NCBI RefSeq assembly: GCF_003122385.1
Contig: NZ_CP029255.1
Span: forward strand, 930,001 to 994,000
Length of the DNA stretch: 64,000 nt
Direction of reading: 5' to 3'
DNA from: Flavobacterium crocinum
GTDB lineage: Bacteria > Bacteroidota > Bacteroidia > Flavobacteriales > Flavobacteriaceae
A model generated the notes under the pieces. The model had not been told where the DNA came from and made no database searches. It saw only the letters and a program-made list of their open reading frames with translations. Below, in pieces: positions 1-8,180 of this stretch. A program made the translations under genes and the position numbers. The stretch's first letter is position 1. Each line of letters opens with the position of its first letter.

Positions 1-1
1 A

Positions 2-1084
2 AACTTCGATTTCCCAAAAAATCACGATTATATTATTAGCTCTTTCCAGCAGAACAATACTTTCTATATTCTGGCAAAAGAAAAAGATTTCGAGCATTTA
101 CTTCTTTACAAATTTGAAGATGGGAAATGCGTTGTTAAAATGTTTGATTTTTCTTCATTTGTTTTTAAAAATGAAAGAAATGTGCAAATCTCTTTTAATG
201 CACTTATCAAATATTTCCCGATACAAAAAATAGATCCAAATATTTACACGCCCATAGAATTGGCTTCAAGTACCAGCAAAATGTATGTCATTCAGGATCA
301 TATTATTTTGACATTTGATAATAGTCTTATCAAAACACAAGCCTTCGATCTTAACATTAAAACGGGTGAAATAAAAGAAAAAACTTTTGATCTGCCTGCT
401 CCAGAAACTCCGTTACGAACAACGAATTCATTTTATAGTGATAATAAACTATTCCAAGTAAAGGCAAATAAAGAATTCTTTTTATTTCAAATCAAAGATT
501 TTGATTCAGGAAAAGGCATCAAGAATTATTCATTTTCAAAAAATGATACGATTCCTTTTATGAATTCTCCTTTCATTACACAAATTGACAATAACGAACC
601 TCGTCAATTAAAAACTACTGAAAAGTTTCTGAAAAGCATAAACGGACTTCCTGCCGGTGTTTCCGTTTTTAAAAATCATAAAAACAGTTTTATCACTTTT
701 AGCGGTTTTGGAGAATATAGAGATTTTTATTTTTCCTTCAATTCTGCAGATGATTTTGGAGAGCGTATCCCTTATTCGCTAAGCAAAGCAGTTTATTTTG
801 ACGCAATGTTAAGTGAAAACCTAAATTTCGCAAAAGACTATCAATCAAGACCTTTAGCTATTGACAATTTGTTCTACTTTTTGAATAACAATAAGGGTAT
901 AAAACTTTATGATTCACTAAGATTGAAAGATTTTTATGTTCTAAGTTATTTCGACAGTGGTTCCCAACAGTTTATAATGCGAAAATTTACCGATGGCCCT
1001 ATGATGCAAGACGATGGAAATCCGATTATGAATAAATCTCAATTCTCGAAACCGTTCTCTTTTGGCAGTATAAAACCTAATTAA
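2..1084 (+). CDS. Hypothetical protein, 5' end outside window
   Basis: The reading frame is open from base 2 through the first in-frame ATG at 140, and the codons before that ATG read as ordinary protein, so the gene begins upstream of the window and the 314 residues after the ATG are only its C-terminal part. The product is rich in Phe, Asn, Lys and Asp, with alternating hydrophobic stretches suggestive of beta strands. I see no catalytic motif or membrane segment and do not recognise the family. It ends about 95 bp before the ferritin start. It may be an exported or 6-bladed-propeller-like protein, but that is a guess from composition. Confidence 0.7.
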   Translation, partial: NFDFPKNHDYIISSFQQNNTFYILAKEKDFEHLLLYKFEDGKCVVKMFDFSSFVFKNERNVQISFNALIKYFPIQKIDPNIYTPIELASSTSKMYVIQDHIILTFDNSLIKTQAFDLNIKTGEIKEKTFDLPAPETPLRTTNSFYSDNKLFQVKANKEFFLFQIKDFDSGKGIKNYSFSKNDTIPFMNSPFITQIDNNEPRQLKTTEKFLKSINGLPAGVSVFKNHKNSFITFSGFGEYRDFYFSFNSADDFGERIPYSLSKAVYFDAMLSENLNFAKDYQSRPLAIDNLFYFLNNNKGIKLYDSLRLKDFYVLSYFDSGSQQFIMRKFTDGPMMQDDGNPIMNKSQFSKPFSFGSIKPN

Positions 1085-1178
1085 ATTTATTGAAAGCTAC
1101 TCCAAATGTGTAATGTTTTGGCGGTTTCAAAAAATGGTTTGGATTATTTTTTCTAATTTTACAAAAAAGACACATATC

Positions 1179-1697
1179 ATGCTATCAAAAAATATTGAAT
1201 CGGCTTTAAACAAGCAAATCCGCATAGAAGCAGAATCTTCACAAACGTATCTTTCTATGGCCTGCTGGGCAGAAGTACAAGGATTAGAGGGAATTGCTCA
1301 ATTTATGTACACACAGTCAGACGAAGAGCGCGCACACATGCTTAAATTGGTTAAGTATGTAAATGAGCGCGGAGGTCACGCTCAGGTAACAGATCTTAAA
1401 GCGCCAAAAACGACTTACACTACTTTTAAAGAAATGTTTGAGGAGCTTTACAATCACGAACTTTTTGTATCGAAATCGATCAACGAATTAGTACACATTA
1501 CTTTTGAAGAGAAAGATTATGCTACACATAATTTCTTACAATGGTATGTTTCTGAACAAATCGAAGAAGAAGCAACTGCTAAATCTATTCTGGATAAAAT
1601 CAACTTAATTGGAGATGATAAAGGCGGACTTTACTTGTTTGACCGTGATATTCAGCAATTAACAGTTACCAGTTCGATTGCTATCAATCCAAAATAA
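1179..1697 (+). CDS. ftnA: Bacterial non-haem ferritin
   Basis: Iron-storage ferritin that oxidises Fe(II) and stores it in a 24-mer cytoplasmic cage. The 172-residue protein has the ferritin four-helix pattern, with the ferroxidase residues visible as E in IRIEAESSQ, the EERAH motif (QSDEERAHMLK), and QIEEE near residues 127-131. The frame stays open upstream to 1113, but the ATG at 1179 is chosen because LSKNIESALNKQI is the usual start of bacterial ferritins; the 22 extra residues are hydrophobic and unlike the family. The length is normal. The next gene has its own promoter. Confidence 0.93.
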   Translation: MLSKNIESALNKQIRIEAESSQTYLSMACWAEVQGLEGIAQFMYTQSDEERAHMLKLVKYVNERGGHAQVTDLKAPKTTYTTFKEMFEELYNHELFVSKSINELVHITFEEKDYATHNFLQWYVSEQIEEEATAKSILDKINLIGDDKGGLYLFDRDIQQLTVTSSIAINPK

Positions 1698-1722
1698 AAA
1701 AAGTTAAAGTTTATTTAGAATA

Positions 1723-1752
1723 TTTAAAAATTACTTTTTTCGTTTATATTTG
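1723..1752 (+). promoter_or_regulatory. Bacteroidota-type promoter for small Cys-rich protein
   Basis: A perfect -7 box TATATTTG at 1745-1752 is preceded 18 nt upstream by TTTA at 1723-1726, close to the Bacteroidota consensus TTTG/N17-23/TAnnTTTG. It lies 27 nt before the TTG start of the next small gene. Confidence 0.55.
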
Positions 1753-1779
1753 TCTCTGTTTTTATAATACAGAGGAAAA

Positions 1780-1965
1780 TTGGGCAAGAAAGAAAAAGAC
1801 AAGGAGAAGAAAAAGGATAAAAAGAAAAAGAAAAATTCTGAGATTCTTGATAAGATTAAGAAGATTGAAAACTGTAAATCTTCTTGTTGTGAGAAATATA
1901 AAAAAAGCGAAAAAAAACGCTGTTCTCGCTGTCCTATGTTTGATTTATTCAAAAAAACGGCTTAA
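1780..1965 (+). CDS. Small Lys- and Cys-rich protein, TTG start
   Basis: A 61-residue protein. The first 20 residues are almost all Lys, Glu and Asp; the rest ends with six Cys in the pattern CKSSCCEKYKKSEKKRCSRC followed by PMFDLF. No ATG exists in this frame before the Cys cluster, so the TTG at 1780 is taken as the start, with AGAGG 4-5 nt upstream. A perfect -7 box lies just before it and a strong terminator just after, which makes a free-standing single-gene transcript likely. The Cys pairs suggest metal (zinc) binding. No function is known to me. The complementary-strand ORF here is only the low-complexity shadow. Confidence 0.6.
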   Translation: MGKKEKDKEKKKDKKKKKNSEILDKIKKIENCKSSCCEKYKKSEKKRCSRCPMFDLFKKTA

Positions 1966-1975
1966 CAACATATAC

Positions 1976-2008
1976 AAAAACCCATTGGATTTCTCTAATG
2001 GGTTTTTT
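1976..2008 (+). terminator. Rho-independent terminator
   Basis: AAAAACCCATT (1976-1986) pairs with AATGGGTTTTTT (1997-2008), giving a stem with an A-tract before and a T-tract after. It follows the small Cys-rich gene and precedes the DUF2461 gene. Confidence 0.8.
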
Positions 2009-2050
2009 AGTTTTAAATTGCAGCCAATCTCTCTGATTTTTAATTCAATT

Positions 2051-2743
2051 ATGGAAAACTACGTTACTATACCAAAATCAAGCCTTGATTTTCTGGTTCA
2101 GCTTAAAGAAAATAATAACAAACCTTGGTTTGACGATCATAAATCTGAATATTTAATCGAATTAGAACATATTCAAAACTTTGCAGATGCTCTATTAAAA
2201 GAACTTTCTAAAACAGATGTTCTGGAAAATACATCAGGTAAAAAAAGCGTTTACCGAATCTATCGTGATATTCGTTTTTCTAAAGACAAAACTCCCTTTA
2301 AACATTATTGGGGAGGAAGTTATACGCGTGCAACTGCTGCGAGAAGAGGCGGTTATTATTTTCATTTGGAAAAAGGAAACAGTTTTTTCGCTGGCGGATT
2401 TTGGGGACCCAATGCAGCAGATTTAAAAAGAATCAGAACTGAATTTGCAAATGATCCGGAGACTTTTCAGGAAATACTCAACTCAAAATCTTTTGTAAGC
2501 AACTTTGGTACTTTACAAGGAGAACAATTAAAAACAAAACCAAAAGGTTATGATGCGGATCATCCGGCAATTGATTTACTTCGTTTTAAACAATTTTTGG
2601 TCATAAAACGCTTTACAGACGAAGAAGTTCTAAGTCCCCTATTTTTAGAACTGGCTTTGGATGCATTCAAAAACATGAGACCTTTTTTTGATTATATGAG
2701 CGAAGTGCTGACAACAGACAGCAACGGAGCTTCGATTTTATAA
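2051..2743 (+). CDS. DUF2461 family protein
   Basis: A 230-residue cytoplasmic protein of the DUF2461/TIGR02453 family, widespread in bacteria and fungi, function unknown. Family hallmarks are visible: FLVQLKENNNKPWFDDHK near the N terminus, then YRIYRDIRFSKDKTPFKHYW and GGYYFHLEKGNSFFAGG. The frame extends upstream through the preceding terminator, so the ATG at 2051 (MENYVTIP) is the proper start. The length matches the family. It is a stand-alone gene with its own downstream terminator. Confidence 0.88.
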   Translation: MENYVTIPKSSLDFLVQLKENNNKPWFDDHKSEYLIELEHIQNFADALLKELSKTDVLENTSGKKSVYRIYRDIRFSKDKTPFKHYWGGSYTRATAARRGGYYFHLEKGNSFFAGGFWGPNAADLKRIRTEFANDPETFQEILNSKSFVSNFGTLQGEQLKTKPKGYDADHPAIDLLRFKQFLVIKRFTDEEVLSPLFLELALDAFKNMRPFFDYMSEVLTTDSNGASIL

Positions 2744-2764
2744 AAATACTTCGTTGTAAAAGTT

Positions 2765-2794
2765 AAACCCGACAGTTTCAAAACTGTCGGGTTT
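2765..2794 (+). terminator. Terminator after DUF2461 gene
   Basis: AAACCCGACAGTTT (2765-2778) and AACTGTCGGGTTT (2782-2794) form a strong hairpin between the convergent DUF2461 and ssb genes. A-tract and T-tract on both sides could let it serve both directions. Confidence 0.75.
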
Positions 2795-2828
2795 ATTTGT
2801 TTGTCGTGGCGTATAATAAAAAGAATAA

Positions 2829-3155
2829 TTAGAGCAATAAAATCTCGTTTACAATAACTTCAGTAATATATTTTTTCTCACCGTTTTTGTCATCGTAACT
2901 TCTATGGGTTAACTTTCCTTCGACAGCCACTTCCTTACCTTTTGTGACAAACTTTTCGATAATTTCAGCCGTTTTTCCCCAAGCCGTAACACGATGCCAC
3001 TCCGTTTGTTCTACTTTATCACCTTTGTCATTTCTGTAAATATCGTGGGTTGCGATTGTCAGGTGTGCAAGTTTTCTACCGCTTTCTAATGTTTTAACTT
3101 CCGGATCATTCCCTACATTCCCAATTAACTGTACTCTGTTTTTCATTGCATTCAT
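2829..3155 (-). CDS. ssb: Single-stranded DNA-binding protein, short form
   Basis: A 108-residue OB-fold SSB. Typical SSB signature: MKNRVQLIGNVGNDPEVK, then TEWHRVTAWGKTAEIIEKFVTKGKEVAVEGKL and YITEVIVNEILLL. The protein stops right after the OB fold and lacks the disordered linker and acidic D-D-D-I-P-F-like tail that full-length SSBs use to recruit partners, so it may be a second, specialised SSB (repair or competence-like) and not the replicative one. An alternative start lies 9 nt further in. It is transcribed toward the DUF2461 gene. Confidence 0.9.
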   Translation of the reverse strand: MNAMKNRVQLIGNVGNDPEVKTLESGRKLAHLTIATHDIYRNDKGDKVEQTEWHRVTAWGKTAEIIEKFVTKGKEVAVEGKLTHRSYDDKNGEKKYITEVIVNEILLL

Positions 3156-3284
3156 GGCGTATATTATTTAAATGTTAGTATAACTTGAAATTGTTCGTCA
3201 ACTTCAACGATGCAAAGATGATACAGCCCAGCAATAACAGTCGGTTATTAACTATTTACTATCGACTGTAACTATTTGTAAGCG

Positions 3285-3316
3285 TTTGTAATTGGAAATG
3301 ATTTTTTGTATATTTG
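3285..3316 (+). promoter_or_regulatory. Consensus Bacteroidota promoter
   Basis: TTTG at 3285-3288, a 20-nt spacer, then TATATTTG at 3309-3316 match the Bacteroidota housekeeping promoter exactly. The ATG of the GNAT-nitrilase gene follows 17 nt later, so the leader is very short. Confidence 0.7.
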
Positions 3317-3332
3317 AGAGAAATCTTACTAT

Positions 3333-4862
3333 ATGCAGGCAAAAATCAAAAAAGTCGAGTTACGAAATTTAGAAATTGAAGACTATAAACAATTAAAAAA
3401 ATCAATGATTGAATCGTATCCTGAAATGGCCGATTCGTATTGGGGATCTGAAGATATAGAAAGATTGCTTTCTATTTTTCCGGAAGGACAATTGGTCATT
3501 TTAGTTGATGGAAAAGTCGTTGGTTCTGCATTATCTCTAATTGTTGACGAAAAATTAGTAGAAAAAAGACATAATTACCAACAAATTAGTGGCGATTACA
3601 AATTCTCTACCCATAATCCAAATGCTGAAATTTTATACGGAATAGATGTTTTTATTCACCCAAATTATAGAGGTTTACGTTTAGGTCGTCGATTATACGA
3701 TGCCAGAAAGGAACTTTGCGAACAGCTGAACTTAAAAGCAATTGTTTTTGCAGGCAGAATTCCGAGTTACAGGGAACATGCTAAAAAGATGTCTCCAAAA
3801 ACCTATATCGAAAAAGTACGAACCAAAGAGTTGTATGATCCTGTTCTTTCTTTTCAGTTAAGCAATGATTTTCATGTTTTAAGAGTCATCAAAAATTATT
3901 TGGAAGGCGATGAAGAATCGAAAGAGTTTGCTGTTTTACTGGAATGGAATAACATTTATTATGATGACAGTCCGAAATTAATTAATCTAAAGAAAAACAT
4001 CATTCGTTTGGGATTAATTCAATGGCAGATGCGCCCATTAAACAACGTTGAAGCACTATTTGAACAAGCCGAATTCTTTATCGATGCTGTTTCCGGTTAT
4101 GGATCTGATTTTGCACTTTTCCCGGAACTATTCATCGCGCCTTTAATGGCAGATTACAATCACTTATCTGAAGCGGAAGCGATTCGGGAATTGGCCAGAC
4201 ATTCTGACCCAATCAGAAAGCGTTTTCAGGAATTTGCGATTTCATACAATATCAATATTATTACGGGAAGTATGCCGTATTTAGAAGGCGGAAATCTTTA
4301 CAATGTTGGCTTTTTATGCAAAAGGGATGGAACTTCAGAAATGTATACCAAAATTCATATTACGCCAAACGAAGTGATTCATTGGGGAATGAAAGGCGGA
4401 TCCAATTTTAAAACCTTTGATACCGATTGCGGAAAAATTGGAATTTTAATTTGTTATGATGTCGAATTCCCAGAACTTCCAAGACTTTTAGCTGATGAAG
4501 GAATGGATATTTTATTCGTGCCTTTTTTAACAGACACACAAAATGGATATACTCGTGTAAAACATTGTTCACAAGCACGTGCAATCGAAAATGAATGTTA
4601 TGTAGCCATAGCAGGTTGTGTTGGGAATCTTCCGAAAGTAAACAATATGGATATTCAATATGCACAGTCTTCTGTATTTACACCTTCTGATTTTGCTTTT
4701 CCAAGCAACGGAATTAAAGCAGAAGCTACTCCAAATACAGAAATGACCTTAATTGTTGATGTTGATCTGAATTTATTAAAAGAACTTCATGAACATGGAA
4801 GTGTCAAAACATTAAAAGACAGAAGGAAAGATCTTTATGAACTTAAAAAGCTAAATTCATAA
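3333..4862 (+). CDS. GNAT acetyltransferase-nitrilase fusion
   Basis: A 509-residue two-domain protein. Residues 1-210 are a GNAT N-acetyltransferase with the acetyl-CoA loop around R113-GLRLGRRLY. Residues 223-505 are a carbon-nitrogen hydrolase (nitrilase superfamily) with the catalytic triad visible as E265 (FPELF), K340 (YTKIH) and C374 (ILICYDVEFPE). This architecture is a recognised bacterial family (bifunctional GNAT/carbon-nitrogen hydrolase), probably an amidase linked to acyl transfer; the substrate is unknown. All key residues are present. It has a consensus promoter just upstream, and a small gene follows 24 nt later. Confidence 0.9.
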   Translation: MQAKIKKVELRNLEIEDYKQLKKSMIESYPEMADSYWGSEDIERLLSIFPEGQLVILVDGKVVGSALSLIVDEKLVEKRHNYQQISGDYKFSTHNPNAEILYGIDVFIHPNYRGLRLGRRLYDARKELCEQLNLKAIVFAGRIPSYREHAKKMSPKTYIEKVRTKELYDPVLSFQLSNDFHVLRVIKNYLEGDEESKEFAVLLEWNNIYYDDSPKLINLKKNIIRLGLIQWQMRPLNNVEALFEQAEFFIDAVSGYGSDFALFPELFIAPLMADYNHLSEAEAIRELARHSDPIRKRFQEFAISYNINIITGSMPYLEGGNLYNVGFLCKRDGTSEMYTKIHITPNEVIHWGMKGGSNFKTFDTDCGKIGILICYDVEFPELPRLLADEGMDILFVPFLTDTQNGYTRVKHCSQARAIENECYVAIAGCVGNLPKVNNMDIQYAQSSVFTPSDFAFPSNGIKAEATPNTEMTLIVDVDLNLLKELHEHGSVKTLKDRRKDLYELKKLNS

Positions 4863-4886
4863 AAAGCTCATTAAATAAAAAAGCCA

Positions 4887-5231
4887 ATGACTGTCATTCG
4901 AAGAAATCCGTTATTTGAAATCTATCTTAAACAGGATTGCTTAGTAATTAACAATACTGATTTTAGTAAAGACAACGGCATATTCGAAATTGACAGCATT
5001 TTGAGCATAGAATTAATCAGACATTTAGCGTTCATTGATAGAATCATTGAAGTAACATTTGGATTTAATGTCCCCGCTAAATCTTGTGAACTTAGAATTA
5101 ATTTGGAAAATGGTTTTAAGGATATTGTTCTAACTCATTGTGACATTAAAAAAGTAGAACTTTTAATCTACGAAATCAAGCAAGCAATTATTAAAAGAGA
5201 AAACGAAAAACCTAGTTTATCAACGAAATAA
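4887..5231 (+). CDS. Hypothetical protein, 114 aa
   Basis: Small soluble protein with no signal peptide or membrane segment. It starts 24 nt after the GNAT-nitrilase stop and ends 10 nt before the next gene, so it is probably part of the same operon. The sequence (MTVIRRNPLFEIYLKQD, later HCDIKKVELLIYEIKQAI) looks like a small alpha/beta or PH-like domain. I do not recognise the family. Confidence 0.7.
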   Translation: MTVIRRNPLFEIYLKQDCLVINNTDFSKDNGIFEIDSILSIELIRHLAFIDRIIEVTFGFNVPAKSCELRINLENGFKDIVLTHCDIKKVELLIYEIKQAIIKRENEKPSLSTK

Positions 5232-5241
5232 AAATTGTTAA

Positions 5242-5589
5242 ATGAAGACATGCCTCGAATGTTCCGTTAAAATTGTTGGCCGAGAAGACAAGAAATTCTG
5301 CTCTGATAGTTGCCGAAATGCGTACAATAACAAAATAAATAAAGATAGTACGAATTTCATGCGAAATATAAACAACAAGTTACGCAAAAATTACCGTATT
5401 TTGGCAGAGTTAAATGTAGATGGAAAATCAAAGGCATCGCGTGACAAATTATTAAACAAAGGCTTTGATTTTGAGTTTTTTACAAACATTTTACAGACAA
5501 AGACGGGAAATACATATTATTTCTTGTACGACCAGGGCTATCGTTCCTTGGACAATGATTATTTTATGCTTGTTAAAAAAGAAATATAG
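5242..5589 (+). CDS. Small zinc-ribbon protein
   Basis: A 115-residue protein opening with MKTCLECSVKIVGREDKKFC and then DSCRNAY, a CxxC...CxxxC zinc ribbon in residues 4-25. The remainder is a basic helical region (NNKLRKNYRILAELN) and a short alpha/beta tail ending YRSLDNDYFMLVKKEI. Conserved proteins of this shape occur in Flavobacteriaceae without a known function; a nucleic-acid contact is plausible. It sits between two genes at 10- and 16-nt spacing, in an operon with the M28 peptidase. Confidence 0.75.
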   Translation: MKTCLECSVKIVGREDKKFCSDSCRNAYNNKINKDSTNFMRNINNKLRKNYRILAELNVDGKSKASRDKLLNKGFDFEFFTNILQTKTGNTYYFLYDQGYRSLDNDYFMLVKKEI

Positions 5590-5605
5590 TTAGCGTTTAT
5601 TAACC

Positions 5606-8002
5606 ATGAGAAAAAACCAAACCTCAATTCTAGCCATTGTCTGTGTCTTAGCTCTGCTGGGCATTATCTACGCCACCATGATGCCGCAAGGAATCAATAA
5701 AGACGACGAAGCACTCGCGGAATTCTCAACCGAAAGAGCTTTAAACCAAGTCGAAATTATTGCGCAGAAACCACATTACGTCGGATCGACAAATCATGAA
5801 CTTGTTGCCAACTATTTAAAACTTGAATTAAACAGAATAGGTTTAGAAACTAGTGTTCAGGAAGGTTTTACTCTAAATGACAGAGGCCTTTTAGTAAAAT
5901 CTAAAAATATTTTAGCCCGCATAAAAGGAACAAACAATACCAAAGCGCTTTTACTTCTTTCTCATTACGATAGTGCTCCACATTCTTTCTCAAAAGGAGC
6001 AAGCGACGACGCTTCGGGTGTCGCAACAATTTTAGAAGGTGTTCGTGCCTTTTTATATTCTAAACATCCTCAGAAAAACGACATTATCATCTTATTTTCA
6101 GATGCCGAAGAATTAGGTTTAAACGGTGCCGCCCTTTTTGTAAATAAACATCCTTGGGCAAAAGATGTTGGTGTGGTTTTAAACTTTGAAGCCCGCGGAA
6201 GTTCTGGACCAAGCTATATGCTAATGGAAACCACAAAAGGAAATGAAGCCATGGTAAAAGCATTTTCTGATGCCAAAACTTCTTATCCGGTTTCCAATTC
6301 ATTGATGTACAGTATTTATAAAATGCTTCCAAACGATACTGATTTAACCGTTTTTAGAGAACAAGGAAATATTCAGGGCTACAATTTCGCTTTTATTGAC
6401 GGACATTTCAACTATCATACACAACAAGATGACGTTCAGCATTTGAGCAAAACTACTTTAGCACATCAAGGGACTTACATCATGCCCTTGATCAAATATT
6501 TGAGCAACATAGATTTAACTAAAACAGAATCTACAGAAGATAATGTTTATTTCAGCGCTCCGTTTTCATTCATAAATTACCCTTTTTCCTGGGTAATGCC
6601 AATGACACTAATTGCTTTTGGATTATTGGCTATCTTCATTTTCATTGGAAAAGTAAAGAGAATCATCACTTTTAGAGAAATATTCAGAGGATTTGTACCT
6701 CTTTTGGGGGCTATAATCATTGCTGGTTTAGTTACCTTTTTAGGATGGAAACTGATTTTGGAAATCTATCCTCAATATTCTGATCTTTTAAACGGATTTA
6801 CCTATAACGGACATGCTTACATTGGTGCATTTGTCACTTTAAGTATTGCGATTTGTTTTGCTTTCTATCATCATTTTTCTGAAGCAAAAATTACCATGAA
6901 CCATTTTGTGGCTCCTCTTTTACTTTGGATTATCATTAATGGATTTTTGGCAAACAGCTTAACAGGTGCAGGATTTTTAATCATTCCTGTTTATTTTGGA
7001 GTTCTATTGTTTGGAATATTTGTTTTTACACAACATTATAGTTTGGGAGTAAATTTAATTTTTAGCATTCCGGCTTTAGCTATTATTGCACCTTTTATTG
7101 TAATGTTTCCAGTTGGCTTAGGACTTAAAATTCTATTTGGAAGTGCCATTTTAACTGTTTTATTGTTTGGATTGTTATTGCCGATATTTGGAGATTTTGC
7201 CAAAAAAGGTATTTGGACTGTGGTTTTCTTTTTGGTTTCTATTTCATTTTTCATTTACGCTGGATATCATTCTGAATACGAGCCAGGAAAAGCCAAATCA
7301 AATAGTTTGCTGTATGTTTATAATGCCGACAATAATTCTGCTGTATGGACGACTTATGATAAAAATCTGGACGACTGGACAAAATCTTATTTGGGCGAAA
7401 AAAATCAGAAGGCTGTTGGTTTAAACTCGCTTCCACTGGCAAGCAAATACAATTCGACCTTTACTTACAGCTCAATTGCTCCGGTTGTTGATCTTGCAAA
7501 GCCTACCATTCAATTTTTAAGAGATAGTGTAATTGGAAATAACAGATACCTGAAAATCAAAATTACGCCAAACAGAAAAGTAAACCGTTACGACATTTAT
7601 GCCAATCCAAAAATGACGTTTTATAACTTTAAAGCAAATGGTGTAGCTACTTCCGGAGAAAAAGGAAATCGTTTACAACGCGAAGACAGTAAAATTCTTT
7701 GTTATTATGTTGTTGGCAATGAACCTTTGGAAATGGAATTCTACATCAACAAATCTTCTATTTTTGATATGGATTTAATTGAAAGTTCATTTGATCTAAT
7801 GTCGAATCCATTGTTAAATGTTAAACCAAGAGAAAACTGGATGATGCCGACTCCTTTTGTTTTAAATGATGCTGTATTGATTCAGCAGAAATTAAAACGA
7901 TATGTTGCGCCGGTAAAACCAATTGAAACGGCTCCTGTTGTAGATAGTTTAGCTATTCCAAAAGACAGTATAAAACCGGTTCCGGTTGTAACACCAGAAT
8001 AA
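5606..8002 (+). CDS. Membrane-anchored M28 family aminopeptidase
   Basis: A 798-residue zinc peptidase. Residues 7-26 are an uncleaved signal/anchor helix. The M28 catalytic domain lies at about 40-300 with H120-x-D122, D134 (GASDDASG), E168-E169 (SDAEEL), E195 (NFEARG) and H271, i.e. all metal ligands and the catalytic Glu. Residues 325-570 hold about seven membrane helices, followed by an extracytoplasmic C-terminal domain. This layout resembles Fxna/ERMP1-type M28 proteins. It probably trims exported peptides at the cell surface or in the periplasm. It is the last gene of the run starting at 3333, with a terminator after it. Confidence 0.9.
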   Translation: MRKNQTSILAIVCVLALLGIIYATMMPQGINKDDEALAEFSTERALNQVEIIAQKPHYVGSTNHELVANYLKLELNRIGLETSVQEGFTLNDRGLLVKSKNILARIKGTNNTKALLLLSHYDSAPHSFSKGASDDASGVATILEGVRAFLYSKHPQKNDIIILFSDAEELGLNGAALFVNKHPWAKDVGVVLNFEARGSSGPSYMLMETTKGNEAMVKAFSDAKTSYPVSNSLMYSIYKMLPNDTDLTVFREQGNIQGYNFAFIDGHFNYHTQQDDVQHLSKTTLAHQGTYIMPLIKYLSNIDLTKTESTEDNVYFSAPFSFINYPFSWVMPMTLIAFGLLAIFIFIGKVKRIITFREIFRGFVPLLGAIIIAGLVTFLGWKLILEIYPQYSDLLNGFTYNGHAYIGAFVTLSIAICFAFYHHFSEAKITMNHFVAPLLLWIIINGFLANSLTGAGFLIIPVYFGVLLFGIFVFTQHYSLGVNLIFSIPALAIIAPFIVMFPVGLGLKILFGSAILTVLLFGLLLPIFGDFAKKGIWTVVFFLVSISFFIYAGYHSEYEPGKAKSNSLLYVYNADNNSAVWTTYDKNLDDWTKSYLGEKNQKAVGLNSLPLASKYNSTFTYSSIAPVVDLAKPTIQFLRDSVIGNNRYLKIKITPNRKVNRYDIYANPKMTFYNFKANGVATSGEKGNRLQREDSKILCYYVVGNEPLEMEFYINKSSIFDMDLIESSFDLMSNPLLNVKPRENWMMPTPFVLNDAVLIQQKLKRYVAPVKPIETAPVVDSLAIPKDSIKPVPVVTPE

Positions 8003-8014
8003 AAATAAAATAAT

Positions 8015-8046
8015 AAAGGCAGATTTTTTTTAAGTCTGCCTTTTTT
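8015..8046 (+). terminator. Terminator after M28 peptidase
   Basis: AAAGGCAGA (8015-8023) pairs with TCTGCCTTTTTT (8035-8046), a stem followed by a T-run. Confidence 0.75.
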
Positions 8047-8050
8047 ATTT

Positions 8051-8131
8051 CACGCAGATTTCAAAAAGATTTAAGCAGATAATCGAAGATCTTTATTTGA
8101 AAAATCTTTTTTAATCCTTTTAATCTGTGGC
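8051..8131. repeat. Intergenic repeat, 'GCCACAGATTAAA' family
   Basis: Read on the minus strand, this segment begins GCCACAGATTAAAAGGATTA and ends with AAATCTGCGTG. A second, shorter copy with the same two ends lies at 29634-29673 on the plus strand, 21 kb away. It directly joins the octamer array at 8131. Confidence 0.6.
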
Positions 8132-8178
8132 TAAAAATCTTTGCAACTCTGTACCTTTGTCGCTCTGAACCTCAAAAA
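8131..8178 (+). repeat. Degenerate 8-bp word array with embedded -7 box
   Basis: Six consecutive octamers in exact 8-bp register: CTAAAAAT, CTTTGCAA, CTCTGTAC, CTTTGTCG, CTCTGAAC, CTCAAAAA. The junction of words 3 and 4 creates TACCTTTG (8152-8159), a perfect Bacteroidota -7 box 21 nt before the epimerase ATG, so the array may provide the promoter. Similar arrays occur at 9087, 10566 and 58931. Confidence 0.65.
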
Positions 8179-8180
8179 AA

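Noticed and set aside
1731..1952. Minus-strand 73-codon Phe/Ser-rich ORF
   Set aside because: It is the shadow of the Lys-rich N terminus of the small plus-strand gene and runs over its promoter.
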